Source: CAZLYK01 sp964563495
GTDB taxonomy: Bacteria > Acidobacteriota > Blastocatellia > RBC074
NCBI GenBank assembly: GCA_964563495.1
Contig: CAZLYK010000031.1
Span: 1 to 47,041 of the forward strand
Length of the DNA: 47,041 bases
Direction: 5' to 3'
The notes beneath the pieces were generated by a model. The model was not told the origin of the DNA and ran no database searches. It saw only the letters and a list, made by a program, of their open reading frames with translations. Each line of letters starts with the position of its first letter. Position 1 is the stretch's first letter. Shown here one piece after another: positions 1 to 10,804 of this stretch. Position numbers and translations under genes: made by a program.

Positions 1-1875
<1,875 letters not shown>

Positions 1876-1877
1876 GA

Positions 1878-1958
1878 AATAGACAGGATCGACAGGATTA
1901 TTCCAGGATTTACACGATCTTGTTCAATCCTGCAATAATCCTGTCGATCCTGTCTATT
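1878..1958. repeat. Palindromic AATAGACAGGAT repeat, copy 1 (full)
   Basis: Inverted repeat with 33-base arms (1878-1910 and 1926-1958) that match at all but one position, separated by a 15-base loop. It begins AATAGACAGGATCGACAGG and ends with the complement CCTGTCGATCCTGTCTATT. It lies between the convergent ends of aceE and the 1961-2593 gene, starting 2 bases after one stop codon and ending 2 bases before the other. It could act as a bidirectional hairpin at the transcript ends, but no T-run typical of an intrinsic terminator is present. Confidence 0.9.
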
Positions 1959-1960
1959 AA

Positions 1961-2593
1961 TCATCTTCTGCGCAGAGTTGCCGTCAACCTCGCCGGATAG
2001 GCGGCAAAGTTCTCTATCTCAATCGTATTTTGCCCTTTGAAACGAACCCGGGCGGCGGGGATCATGGTCCCTTCGGCTTTCCCTTTGCGGTCGACAAACA
2101 TTTCAATATAGGTGAAAGGATAGTCCCGAGACCTGGTGCCATAGCGCACCTCGCCGAAACGCAGCCAGCGCTCGAAGAGCAGGGTGATCTTGCGTTCGCC
2201 CTCTTCCGTGGTTTCGACGTGGACGGTATTGATGTCTCGACCGACGCTGGAACCGAATTGAATGATGCCGCACTTTTCTTTACTGATCTCTCTCAATAGC
2301 CCATCCTGACCGCCGTCTTTGAGAATGCCCGCGAGACGGTTGTATTCACTATCCGGAGTAATGCAGTTGATCCTGAGCGTAAAAGTCTGCGTCGTTGTCT
2401 GCATCCTGCCCGGCCCGCCGACGGTCGGCCCGGGGATGTAAACGATCGTACCGGTGTAGACCTCTCTTCCGGATCCGCCCGCGACCCTGCCTTGGGCAGA
2501 TGAATGCATTTCGAGCAGGGCGCTCAGGGCAAGACTGCTCAAGGTGAGGGTTAACCATAAGGTCGCTTTTTTCAGCATGGCCCTTTTCAACAT
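1961..2593 (-). CDS. Secreted protein of unknown function
   Basis: 210-residue protein. The start is fixed by a GGAGG box 4 bases before the ATG at 2593; the next in-frame ATG is five codons in. The N-terminus has a basic region (MLKRAMLKKAT) followed by a leucine-rich stretch ending near LLEMHSSAQG, a Sec-type signal peptide, so the mature protein is exported. The rest is rich in beta-prone segments (TGTIVYIPG, QTFTLRINCIT, ITLLFERWLRFGEVRYG) and ends with an Arg-rich tail. I do not recognise a family. It is divergent from the tricorn-like protease gene at 2827 and convergent with aceE. Confidence 0.75.
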   Translation of the reverse strand: MLKRAMLKKATLWLTLTLSSLALSALLEMHSSAQGRVAGGSGREVYTGTIVYIPGPTVGGPGRMQTTTQTFTLRINCITPDSEYNRLAGILKDGGQDGLLREISKEKCGIIQFGSSVGRDINTVHVETTEEGERKITLLFERWLRFGEVRYGTRSRDYPFTYIEMFVDRKGKAEGTMIPAARVRFKGQNTIEIENFAAYPARLTATLRRR

Positions 2594-2826
2594 AGATCCT
2601 CCAGTCTGAAAATCTTTTTTGTTATTGTTTCAACTTGCTGCCGGTATTTTAAGACCATTTTCGATTGAAGTCCTGTCAAGACCGAACAAATCCTGATGAA
2701 CCTGCTGATTGCCCGAGGTTCCTTTTACGGCCGGCGGCTTTGGATGTATTCTTGCGCTTCAATCCAACCTATCTGGTCAACATTTCTGGCCGCTATTTCT
2801 GGCTACTATTTTTGGAGGACGACCCA

Positions 2827-5800
2827 ATGTTCAAGCGCACCTTTCCAGCCGTTCTGCGTCACCGCCTGTTTCTCATCTGCGCCGGTCTTGTGCTGGCCGT
2901 GCCGGCGGCACCGATGACGGTATCGAATGCGACAGCCGGCGCCGGTTTCACCCGTCTGTTGCGTACGCCCACGGTGAGTGCGACACAGATAGCCTTTGCC
3001 TACGCCAACAACATCTGGGTGGTTGAGCGCGCTGGCGGCGCGGCGCGGCGCCTGACCAGTTTTCAGGGACAGACGATCAATCCGCATTTCTCTCCCGATG
3101 GGCGCTCGATTGCTTTTAGCGCGGAGTACGCGGGCAACACGGATGTTTACATCGTCCCGGCCGAGGGCGGCGAGCCAAAGCGTCTGACCTGGCATCCCGG
3201 CAATGATGTAGTGCAAGGATGGACACCCGACGGCAAGTCTGTGCTCTTCGCTTCCGGGCGAGCGACGTGGGCGCCGACGGGCGCGCCGCGCTTCTGGACT
3301 GTCCCCACCGAGGGAGGCGTCGAAGAACCGATGGCATTGCCGCGCGGCTATCAGGGCAAGATTTCGCCGGACGGCTCGCGAATCGCCTACCGCATGAACA
3401 ATTCGTGGGATGAAGAGCGACGCAACTACCGCGGCGGGCAGAACCGTCCGATCTGGATTGTTGATTTGAAGAGCTTCGACCTGGTTTCGCCCCCCTGGAT
3501 TGACTCAAAAGATATGGATCCGGTCTGGGTAGGCGAGACGGTCTACTTCCTCTCGGACCGCGACGGTGTATCGAACGTCTGGGCTTACGAGACGAAGTCT
3601 AAGAAGATATCGCAGGCCACTCGCTTCACCGATTTCGACGTCAAGTCGCTCGACGCCGGCGCCGGTGCGGTCGTGTTTGAGCAGGCCGGCTACATTCACG
3701 AACTCGATCCGAAATCGGGGAAAACGCGTCTTGTCAACATCACCGCGGCGGGCGATTTTCCGTGGATGATGCCGCGCTGGGAGGATGTGACGAGCCGGAT
3801 GTCGAACCTTGCGATCTCGCCTACAGGCAAACGCGCACTGGTCGAAGCGCGCGGCGAAATCTTCACCATTCCGGCAGAGAAGGGTGATATTCGGAATCTG
3901 AGCAATTCCAGCGGCTCTGCCGAGCGCGACCCGGCCTGGTCGCCGGACGGAAAGTTCATCTCCTATTTCAGCGACAAGTCGGGCGAGTACAAACTGGTCA
4001 TCGAAGCGCAGGATGGATTGACGCCGCCCCGCGAGATCGGATTGCCAAATCCAGCGCACTATTACACGCCGTCGTGGTCGCCCGATTCGAAGAAGCTTCT
4101 CTACACCGACACAAACCTCAAGGTCTGGGTGCTCGAGATTGCGTCGGGCCAGGGGAAGATCGTTGGAAACGACCAATGGATGGTGCCTCAACGCACGCTC
4201 AATCCGGTTTGGAGCCCCGACTCTAAATGGGTCGCGTATTCAAGCCGGCTCCGGTCGCTCTACCACGCAATCTTCGTCAGCAATGTCGAGACCGGAGAGA
4301 CTAAACAGGTCACCGATGGATTGGCCGACGCCGTCTGGCCCGCCTGGGATGCAAGCGGCAAATACCTCTGGTTCCTTGCTTCGACCGATTTCGGGCTGCG
4401 GTCACAATGGCTCGATATGACTTCGTATGACCACGACGTGAATTTCGGGTTGTATTTCGCCGTGCTCAAGCAAGGCGAGTCGAGCCCGCTGCTGCCGGAG
4501 AGCGATGAAGATGCCGGCGTCGGCAGCGCAACACCCGGAGGCGGTGGAGGCGGCGGTTTTCGCGCCGGCAGAGGCGGCGGAGCCGGCGCACCCGCTGGTG
4601 ATGCGGGACAGGCGGATCAGGCCCCTCAAGCGCCGCGCGGCCCACAAGCGCCGGTGAATGTGCAGATAGATTTTGATGGATTACAACAACGGATCATCTC
4701 GGTGCCGGGCATTCCCGAGCGCCAGTATTCGCAACTGCGCACGGGCGTCGCGGGCACGGTCTACTATCTTGAATCTGCCCCAGGCGCCGGGCGAGGCGGG
4801 GGCGGGTTGGGCGGCGGCGGCAGCACGCTCAATCGCTATCGGTTGAGTGAGCGGCGAGCGGCGCCGTTCGCAACCGGCGTTGCGGATTACGCGGTCAGTG
4901 CGGACGGCCACAAACTGCTCTATCGCGCAGGCGGCGGTGGTGGCTTCGGTCGTGGCCCTGCAGGTCCGGGCGGCCCGCCTCCGGCTCCCTCGCTCTTCCT
5001 TATCGACGCGGACCGTCAACCGCCGCAGCCGGGCCAGGGGCGGCTCAGCGTGACGCTGCGCATGTACCTGGAACCGAAGGAAGAGTTCAAACAGATCTTC
5101 AACGAAGGCTGGCGCAACCAGCGAGATTATCTTTATGTTCAGAATATGCACGGCGCGGACTGGCCGAAGATGAAAGAGATGTATGGCCAGTTATTGCCAT
5201 CCGTCAATCATCGCGCTGACCTCAACTACCTGCTCGACAACATGGGCGCGGAGATCGCGATCGGCCACTCCTACGTCCGCGGCGGGGATATGCCCGACAT
5301 TCCGCGCGACCTGGGCGGATTGCTCGGCGCCGATTTTGCCATCGAGAGCGGACGCTACAAGATCACACGCATTTACGACAACGAGAGCTGGAACCCCGAT
5401 CTGCGCGCGCCACTGAGCAGCCCCGGAGTGGATGTTTCGGTCGGCGACTATATTCTCGCGATCAACGGCGTCGAGTTGAAAGCGCCGGACAACATCTACC
5501 GGTTGCTCGATGGCGCGGCGAACCGGCAGACGGTCCTGACCGTTAACAGCCGGCCGGCGCTGGACGGAGCACGGCAGGTCAAGGTCGTGCCTATCGCCAA
5601 TGAGCAAACACTCCGCACCCGCGCCTGGGTCGAAGCCAACCGGCGGTTGGTGGATAAGCTCTCCGACGGCCAGCTCGCATACGTCTATCTGCCCAACACC
5701 GGCCAGCCGGGCTACAACAGTTTCAATCGCTACTATTTTGCGCAGCAAGACAAGCAAGGCGCGATCATTGACGAACGCTATAACGGCGGCGGCTCGGCGG

Positions 5801-6336
5801 CGGACTACATCATTGATGTGCTCCAGCGCAGCTTCGACGGCTACTTCAACAACGTCGCGGGCGACCGCTATCCGTTTACCAGCCCCTCGGCGGGCATCTG
5901 GGGACCGAAGGTCATGATCGTCAACGAAATGGCCGGCTCGGGCGGAGACCTCATGCCGTGGATGTTCAAGTATCGCAAGATCGGCCTGCTGGTCGGCAAA
6001 CGGACGTGGGGCGGATTGGTGCACACGGCCGATACGCCCCCCTTCATCGACGGCGGCTCGATGATCGCGCCGCGCGGCGGCTTTTTCACGCGCGACGGCA
6101 AATGGGCGGTCGAAAACGAAGGCACCGCGCCCGACATCGATGTCGAGAACTGGCCGAAGGATGTGATCGCCGGCCACGACCCGCAACTCGAACGCGCCGT
6201 GCAGGAAGCCATGCGGCAATTGAAGGAACACCCGTTGAACCGAATGACGACGGAGCCTCTACCGCCGACCTGGGGCCGGCGGAAAGGTCAGGCGCCCGCG
6301 CCCGCGACGACCGGCGGAAATAATAGACAGGATTAA
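2827..6336 (+). CDS. Tricorn-like S41 family serine protease, exported
   Basis: Predicted periplasmic protease of the tricorn/S41 family, 1169 residues from the ATG at 2827. That start has a GGAGG at 2814-2818 and gives a classical signal peptide (MFKRTFPAV...LVLAVPAAP). The frame stays open upstream to 2665, but that stretch looks non-coding. Order: WD40/PD40-type beta-propeller repeats (HFSPDGRSIAFSAEY, PAWSPDGKFISYFSD, PSWSPDSKKLLYTD), two Gly-rich low-complexity inserts, a tricorn core segment with GHSY (His814), a PDZ domain (DVSVGDYILAINGVEL), and the S41 domain with NEMAGSGGD (Ser1038, the likely nucleophile) and an ERYNGGG loop. In the family, propellers feed unfolded peptides to the active site. 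The last codons (NNRQD and stop) lie inside a palindromic repeat. Confidence 0.93.
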   Translation: MFKRTFPAVLRHRLFLICAGLVLAVPAAPMTVSNATAGAGFTRLLRTPTVSATQIAFAYANNIWVVERAGGAARRLTSFQGQTINPHFSPDGRSIAFSAEYAGNTDVYIVPAEGGEPKRLTWHPGNDVVQGWTPDGKSVLFASGRATWAPTGAPRFWTVPTEGGVEEPMALPRGYQGKISPDGSRIAYRMNNSWDEERRNYRGGQNRPIWIVDLKSFDLVSPPWIDSKDMDPVWVGETVYFLSDRDGVSNVWAYETKSKKISQATRFTDFDVKSLDAGAGAVVFEQAGYIHELDPKSGKTRLVNITAAGDFPWMMPRWEDVTSRMSNLAISPTGKRALVEARGEIFTIPAEKGDIRNLSNSSGSAERDPAWSPDGKFISYFSDKSGEYKLVIEAQDGLTPPREIGLPNPAHYYTPSWSPDSKKLLYTDTNLKVWVLEIASGQGKIVGNDQWMVPQRTLNPVWSPDSKWVAYSSRLRSLYHAIFVSNVETGETKQVTDGLADAVWPAWDASGKYLWFLASTDFGLRSQWLDMTSYDHDVNFGLYFAVLKQGESSPLLPESDEDAGVGSATPGGGGGGGFRAGRGGGAGAPAGDAGQADQAPQAPRGPQAPVNVQIDFDGLQQRIISVPGIPERQYSQLRTGVAGTVYYLESAPGAGRGGGGLGGGGSTLNRYRLSERRAAPFATGVADYAVSADGHKLLYRAGGGGGFGRGPAGPGGPPPAPSLFLIDADRQPPQPGQGRLSVTLRMYLEPKEEFKQIFNEGWRNQRDYLYVQNMHGADWPKMKEMYGQLLPSVNHRADLNYLLDNMGAEIAIGHSYVRGGDMPDIPRDLGGLLGADFAIESGRYKITRIYDNESWNPDLRAPLSSPGVDVSVGDYILAINGVELKAPDNIYRLLDGAANRQTVLTVNSRPALDGARQVKVVPIANEQTLRTRAWVEANRRLVDKLSDGQLAYVYLPNTGQPGYNSFNRYYFAQQDKQGAIIDERYNGGGSAADYIIDVLQRSFDGYFNNVAGDRYPFTSPSAGIWGPKVMIVNEMAGSGGDLMPWMFKYRKIGLLVGKRTWGGLVHTADTPPFIDGGSMIAPRGGFFTRDGKWAVENEGTAPDIDVENWPKDVIAGHDPQLERAVQEAMRQLKEHPLNRMTTEPLPPTWGRRKGQAPAPATTGGNNRQD

Positions 6337-6423
6337 CAGGATTTTTTCAGGATTGACAGGATTATTTGAAATGGTAAAAACAGGTCCCTTTCAGTCTGCT
6401 GGGTTTTTAATCCTGTCAATCCG
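6322..6423. repeat. Palindromic AATAGACAGGAT repeat, copy 2 (right arm degraded)
   Basis: Left arm starts AATAGACAGGATTAACAGGA at 6322 and includes GGATTGACAGGATTA. The right arm is reduced to AATCCTGTCAATCC (6409-6422). The left arm overlaps the last 15 bases of the tricorn-like gene, supplying its final codons and its TAA stop. Confidence 0.75.
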
Positions 6424-6463
6424 CTTGAGTTTCTTACGTCGCCGAAGACCTGATTGAGGAATC

Positions 6464-7573
6464 ATGGTGAATCAAGTTTTAAAGCGGCGTGAGCTCAACC
6501 GGGCGACGCTCTCGCGTCAGATGCTCCTGGAGCGGGCCACCCTGCCTGTTCCGGCCGCCGTCGAACGGTTGGTCGGATTGCAAGCCCAGCTCGCACTGCC
6601 GCCATATGTCGGTTTGTGGACAAGGCTGCGCGACTTCCGCCGCGAAGACCTGGCCGGCTTGATCGAGAGCCGGATTGTCGTCAAGGCCACGTTGATGCGG
6701 GCGACGCTGCATCTCTTCACCGCGGATGATTACCTGCGGTTTCGGACGACCCTCGGACCCGTGCTGACCGGGGCCGGGGCCGCCATCGCCAAACAACGCG
6801 GTGGGAATTTTGAGCTTGGCCGGTTGCTCGCTGCAGCGCGGCGGTACATCGGCGAAAAGCCGCGGACCTTCGCCGAGATCAGCGAGATGGTCGCCAGGCT
6901 CATGCCCGGGCAGGATGTCGGGGTGCTGCGCTACACTGTCCGGACGCATCTCCCACTCGTCCAGGTTCCGATCAGCAGTGGATGGAGTTATTCGAGTAAA
7001 CCCGAATTCACCCTCGCCGAATCGTGGATCGGCCGGCCCATCAATCCTCAAGACAATTTGCGGGAGTTGATCTTCCGCTATCTATCGGCGTTCGGCCCCG
7101 CTTCAGTGACGGATATGCAGACGTGGCTGGGGTTGAAGCTGAAGGAGGCGTTTGAAAAGCTTAGACCCGAACTGCAAACGTATCGTGACGAAGGGCGGCG
7201 CGAATTGTTCGACCTGCCCGATCTTTCATTACCTGCCGAAGATGCCCCGGCTCCCGTCCGATTCCTGCCGGAGTTCGATAACCTGCTCCTCTCGCACAGT
7301 AACCGCACCCGCGTGATTGCCGACGAATATCGCTCGAAGGTCTACCTGCCGGGGCTGCGAGTCGCGGCGACTATCCTCGTAGACGGCTTCGTCCGCGGCG
7401 CGTGGAAGATCGAGAAGACTAAAACGGCCGCAACGCTGGTGATTGAACCGTTCGATAAGCTGACTAAAAAGGATCGTTTGTCTCTAATCGAGGAAGGGGA
7501 AAAGCTCGTCCGGTTCGTCGAGGCGAACGCCAAATCATTCGAGGTCCGGTTTCAGGATTTGATTGGAAAATGA
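6464..7573 (+). CDS. Winged-helix DNA-binding protein of the AlkZ/YcaQ-like (HTH_42) family
   Basis: 369 residues, a usual length for the family. The opening (LSRQMLL..., VERLVGLQAQLALPPYVGL, RATLHLFTADDYLRFR) is typical of the HTH_42/AlkZ-like proteins, which contain tandem winged helices. Characterised members are DNA glycosylases that remove alkylated bases or unhook interstrand crosslinks, using a Q-x-Q motif; here Q40-A-Q42 fits that site. The C-terminal part (RFLPEFDNLLLSHSNRTRV, LVDGFVRGAWKIE) is also typical. The start ATG at 6464 has TTGAGGA upstream. Many members of this family have no proven activity, so a DNA-repair role is inferred rather than shown. It stands alone, convergent with glcF. 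Confidence 0.85.
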   Translation: MVNQVLKRRELNRATLSRQMLLERATLPVPAAVERLVGLQAQLALPPYVGLWTRLRDFRREDLAGLIESRIVVKATLMRATLHLFTADDYLRFRTTLGPVLTGAGAAIAKQRGGNFELGRLLAAARRYIGEKPRTFAEISEMVARLMPGQDVGVLRYTVRTHLPLVQVPISSGWSYSSKPEFTLAESWIGRPINPQDNLRELIFRYLSAFGPASVTDMQTWLGLKLKEAFEKLRPELQTYRDEGRRELFDLPDLSLPAEDAPAPVRFLPEFDNLLLSHSNRTRVIADEYRSKVYLPGLRVAATILVDGFVRGAWKIEKTKTAATLVIEPFDKLTKKDRLSLIEEGEKLVRFVEANAKSFEVRFQDLIGK

Positions 7574-7675
7574 ATGGGTGCGGGTAATGCGCGTGCATGA
7601 CGAGCCACACGCAAAACTCCCGCCACACGCGCAGACAAAGCGGAAGTGAGATCTGTCGCCCTCTCAGGGTCTGAT

Positions 7676-9034
7676 CTAGTCAATCTTCCGGTAAAAGCCC
7701 GCCCGGCGATAAGACTCGTCGAGCAGTTCCACCACGTGAGCGACGCGGCAATCGGCTTCAAACATTCGCACTCCCGCACCCAACTGCATGTGACATCCCG
7801 GGTTGGCCGTGACCAGCAGATTCGCTCCCGTAGCCTGGATCTTGCCGATCTTATCGGCCAATAGCCTTTCGGACATCTCGGGCTCGGTCAAGTTGTAGAT
7901 GCCGGCGCCGCCACAGCAGTCCTGCATGCCTTCGAGCGGTCTGTAATCCAGGCCGGGGATAGCTGCGAGCAATTGCTGCGGGGCGGTCGTGACGCGCTGT
8001 GCGTGATATAGATGGCAGGGCGCGTCTAAGGTTACCCGCTCGTTGATCTCCGCGCCGCGCGTGATCTCGCCCTGAGCCAGAAATTCAGTGACATCCCTGA
8101 CCCGACGGCTGAAGGCGGCGGCGCGTTTGGAGTAAGCGGGATCGTCTTTGAGCAGCTCGCCGTATTCCTTGAGCAGGGCGCCGCAGCCGGCGGCATTGAT
8201 GATGATCGTCGGTGGGTTGACCTGGGTCTGCGGGCGTGAGCCGAGGAACTGATCAAACGCGTCGAGATTGCGCCGCGCGAGGCGGCGAGCCGTTTCAAGG
8301 TCGCCGGCGTGGGCGTGCAGCGCCCCGCAGCAGACCTGCTCATCCACACGGTTGAGGCGGCAGCCGTTGACCTTGAGCACGCGCTTGGTCGCATCGTTCA
8401 CCGGTTTGTAGAGACCTTCCATGACGCAACCGGTGAAGACGGCTACCGGGCGGGCGGACTCCTGCCGTGTCTCTGTGATTGAATCGGGCGGCTCATCGGC
8501 GGTCGATACCCGGCTTGCGGTAGTCATTAATAATGATAGGGCGAAATCCGCTTTCTGATAGAGCTTTCGCAGAATGTTTCGCCGGTAGGCCAGTTTGATC
8601 AGCCGGTTATCCCGCAAGCACCTGAGCAGGGCGAAGACGGTTCGCAGTCGCTCCGGATAAGGGAAGACGCGGCGCAGCGCCAGGTTGAGCATGCGCTTCT
8701 GAAAATCGCCGGCCTTGTTGGCGCCCTTTTCCAGAATGGTCTCGCGGGCCGATTCGAGCAGATAACCGTAGCGGACGCCGGCAGGACAGGCGGTCTCGCA
8801 GGCGCGACAGCCCAGACAGAGATCGATGTGGCGCGCAAAGGTCGGTGAAGCCGGGTCGAGTCGCCCCTCGGCTACGGCGCGCATGAGGTAGATCCGGCCG
8901 CGCGGGCTGTCATTCTCGTTCCCGAGCTGCATGTAAGTCGGGCAAGCGGTCAGACAGAGGCCGCAATGAATGCAGCCGAGGATCTTGTCCATCTCGGCCT
9001 CAATCGCGTCGTGTAGTCCGGTCAAATCCTGCAT
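7676..9034 (-). CDS. glcF: Glycolate oxidase iron-sulfur subunit GlcF
   Basis: 452 residues. Fe-S electron-transfer subunit of the glycolate oxidase complex (glycolate to glyoxylate, electrons to the quinone pool at the membrane). Two 4Fe-4S ferredoxin motifs lie near the N-terminus (CIHCGLCLTACP and CLGCRACETACP), followed by two CCG-type cysteine-rich domains (TGCVMEGLY...VCCGALHAHAGD and DAPCHLYHAQ...DCCGGAGIYNLTEP). It starts 13 bases after the glcE stop, so the pair is co-transcribed. The ATG at 9034 and its AGGA ribosome-binding site both lie inside a half copy of the palindromic repeat, which encodes the first residues MQDLT. No glcD homologue is seen in the window. Confidence 0.92.
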   Translation of the reverse strand: MQDLTGLHDAIEAEMDKILGCIHCGLCLTACPTYMQLGNENDSPRGRIYLMRAVAEGRLDPASPTFARHIDLCLGCRACETACPAGVRYGYLLESARETILEKGANKAGDFQKRMLNLALRRVFPYPERLRTVFALLRCLRDNRLIKLAYRRNILRKLYQKADFALSLLMTTASRVSTADEPPDSITETRQESARPVAVFTGCVMEGLYKPVNDATKRVLKVNGCRLNRVDEQVCCGALHAHAGDLETARRLARRNLDAFDQFLGSRPQTQVNPPTIIINAAGCGALLKEYGELLKDDPAYSKRAAAFSRRVRDVTEFLAQGEITRGAEINERVTLDAPCHLYHAQRVTTAPQQLLAAIPGLDYRPLEGMQDCCGGAGIYNLTEPEMSERLLADKIGKIQATGANLLVTANPGCHMQLGAGVRMFEADCRVAHVVELLDESYRRAGFYRKID

Positions 9035-9047
9035 AAATCCTGTCTAT
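9022..9047 (-). repeat. Half copy of the palindromic repeat at the glcE/glcF junction
   Basis: Read on the minus strand this is AATAGACAGGATTTATGCAG followed by GATTTG, one arm of the dispersed palindrome with no partner arm. It fills the 13-base gap between glcE and glcF and continues into glcF, where its ATG is the glcF start codon and its ACAGGA sits where a ribosome-binding site is expected. Confidence 0.75.
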
Positions 9048-10394
9048 TCAAATTCCGGCGACGAATCTGCCGGGATTGAGCAGTGAGAGTGGATCGTATT
9101 TCTCTTTGAGCGCGCGCATGATGCCGTCCGTCTGGCCGACTTCGCCCCAGACATCAAGCTGATCGATGATATCTGTCGTGGCGCGAAGGATGACCAACCG
9201 GCCGCCGCGCGATTGCGCGTGATGTCGCAGATCAGCCAGTTTGCGCGCACGTTCTTTGGTCTTCAACCGGTCGAGCCAACCCTTCTCACCGTGAATCCGA
9301 ATCACCCCGTTGGCGGCGTGAGCACGCCAGCCGGTTTCCGGGAGGATTGATTGAATCTCGTCGAGCGAGGCTTTGAGGTCTGCCGGCAAAGCGCTCATGC
9401 GGAGGCGGTAATCCCATCGGTCATCGATCTCGCTTGCGTGGTAAGCGCGCCAGAAAGTCGCGGCGTCCTCGGCGCTCATCACCGTCCGTTTGAATTCGGA
9501 TCCCAGTTGCGAGACTTCGCCGATCTGTGAGTCGATCGCTTCGGGTTCGCTGAGAAAACGCAGGGCGAGCACAAACTTCCCCGGCTCGATCGGGAGGGAC
9601 CCGGCGTCCGCCGGCGAGAGCAGCTCGATCGCGGCCGGCTGCAGGTCGGAATCGGTGATCCGCGAAATGAGCGAGGTGAGCGAACCGAGCTCACCGGAGT
9701 AAAAGATCAGGGTCTTCTCCGCCGGCGGCAGCGCGCGCAGCTTGAAAGTCATTTCCGAGATCACGGCCAGGGTGCCGAAACTCCCGGTGTAGAGCTTGCA
9801 GAGATCGTATCCGGCGACGTTCTTGACGACCTTGCCGCCGGCTCTGGTGATCGAACCATCGACGTGAACGACGCGTATTCCGATCAGCCAGTCGCGCGGA
9901 GTTCCATAGGCGCACTGCAACGGCCCGGAGCCGGCTGTCGCGATGATCCCGCCAATGGTCGCCGAGGCTTCTCCGAAAGGATCGAGCGGGATGAACTGGC
10001 GGTGTTCCGCCGCGAGCCGGTTGAAGGCTTGCAGGGCGCATCCTGCTTCGACGGTGGCGGTCAGATCGGCGGGTTCGTATTCGAGCACACGGTTCAGCTT
10101 CGCGGTCGAGACGACCAGATGGAAATGTGACGGTCGATTGCCGACCTCCAGCCAGGTTCCGGCGCCGGCGGGAATGACGCGCCAGCGCTCGGTCGACGCC
10201 AGCCGCAGCATCTCGCTCAGTTCTTCAATCTTGTTCGGAAAGGCCACAATCCGTTCGGCCTCACCGGCGACTCGGAAATGACGGCCGGTCTGCACCTGTG
10301 CGCGGTCCTCACCGAACATCTCACGCAGGCGGTGCAGGATTTGGTCTTGAGGCACATGGCGGAGGTGCGCCGCCTCGGGGCTTGGTCTGTTCAT
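9048..10394 (-). CDS. glcE: Glycolate oxidase FAD-binding subunit GlcE-like
   Basis: 448 residues from the ATG at 10394. The frame continues to 10496, but that extension would overlap iscU and has no family similarity. FAD-binding PCMH-type oxidase: VIPAGAGTWLEVGNRP, ATVEAGCALQAFNRLAAEH, FGEASATIGGIIATAGSGP, YGTPRDWLIGIRVV, GGKVVKNVAGYDLCKLYTGSFGTL are the flavin-domain motifs of GlcD/GlcE. The length and the companion glcF favour GlcE, which works with GlcD and GlcF in oxidation of glycolate. It begins 35 bases after iscU, so the order iscS-iscU-glcE-glcF probably forms one transcript. Confidence 0.85.
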   Translation of the reverse strand: MNRPSPEAAHLRHVPQDQILHRLREMFGEDRAQVQTGRHFRVAGEAERIVAFPNKIEELSEMLRLASTERWRVIPAGAGTWLEVGNRPSHFHLVVSTAKLNRVLEYEPADLTATVEAGCALQAFNRLAAEHRQFIPLDPFGEASATIGGIIATAGSGPLQCAYGTPRDWLIGIRVVHVDGSITRAGGKVVKNVAGYDLCKLYTGSFGTLAVISEMTFKLRALPPAEKTLIFYSGELGSLTSLISRITDSDLQPAAIELLSPADAGSLPIEPGKFVLALRFLSEPEAIDSQIGEVSQLGSEFKRTVMSAEDAATFWRAYHASEIDDRWDYRLRMSALPADLKASLDEIQSILPETGWRAHAANGVIRIHGEKGWLDRLKTKERARKLADLRHHAQSRGGRLVILRATTDIIDQLDVWGEVGQTDGIMRALKEKYDPLSLLNPGRFVAGI

Positions 10395-10429
10395 AATTAA
10401 ACGATAGATGAATTGATCCCGGCTATTTC

Positions 10430-10798
10430 TTATAACACGCTCTCGGGCAATTGAGCGAGGGCGTTTCGCAGGGCGTCGATTGCAAGTAACGAGCAATGTT
10501 CTTTGTTGCGCGGCAGTGATTCGAGTGCGCGCGTGACATCCTGGGGGGTCAGCCGCCGGGCCTGGTCTATGGTCAGGCCGGTGATCAATTCAGTCAGGAC
10601 GGAGCCGGCGGCAATGCTCGGCGGGCAGCCCTTGACCTTGAAGCTGGCGGCCGTGATCCGGCCCCCGGCAGTTTTGAGATACAGGTGGAGCAGGTCGCCG
10701 CAGACGGGGTTGACGGCTTCGCCGCGGGCGGCGGCGTCGCTCATCTCGCCTACGTTGCGAGGGGCTTCCAGATGTTCCAGGACTTTCGCGCTGTACAT
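10430..10798 (-). CDS. iscU: Iron-sulfur cluster scaffold protein, IscU/NifU-N type
   Basis: 122 residues. Scaffold on which Fe-S clusters are built before transfer to apoproteins. The three ligand cysteines of the family are present: NPVCGD, KGCPPSIAAGS and EHCSLLA. The N-terminal YSAKVLEHLEAPRNVGEM matches the family opening. It starts 6 bases after the iscS stop and is surely co-expressed with it. The tail is short and no HscA/HscB or ferredoxin gene follows, so this is a minimal cluster. Confidence 0.93.
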   Translation of the reverse strand: MYSAKVLEHLEAPRNVGEMSDAAARGEAVNPVCGDLLHLYLKTAGGRITAASFKVKGCPPSIAAGSVLTELITGLTIDQARRLTPQDVTRALESLPRNKEHCSLLAIDALRNALAQLPESVL

Positions 10799-10804
10799 AA
10801 TCGA

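Noticed and set aside
2665..2826. N-terminal extension of the tricorn-like protease back to 2665
   Set aside because: The extra residues do not look like a domain and would bury the signal peptide. A GGAGG box and ATG at 2827 give the expected exported start.
5191..6231. 346-codon minus-strand frame inside the tricorn-like protease
   Set aside because: It lies fully inside a well-supported gene with intact S41 motifs; the translation has no recognisable domain. It is a product of high GC content.
10395..10496. N-terminal extension of glcE to 10496
   Set aside because: It overlaps the end of iscU, is Arg-rich and has no similarity to GlcE; the ATG at 10394 fits.
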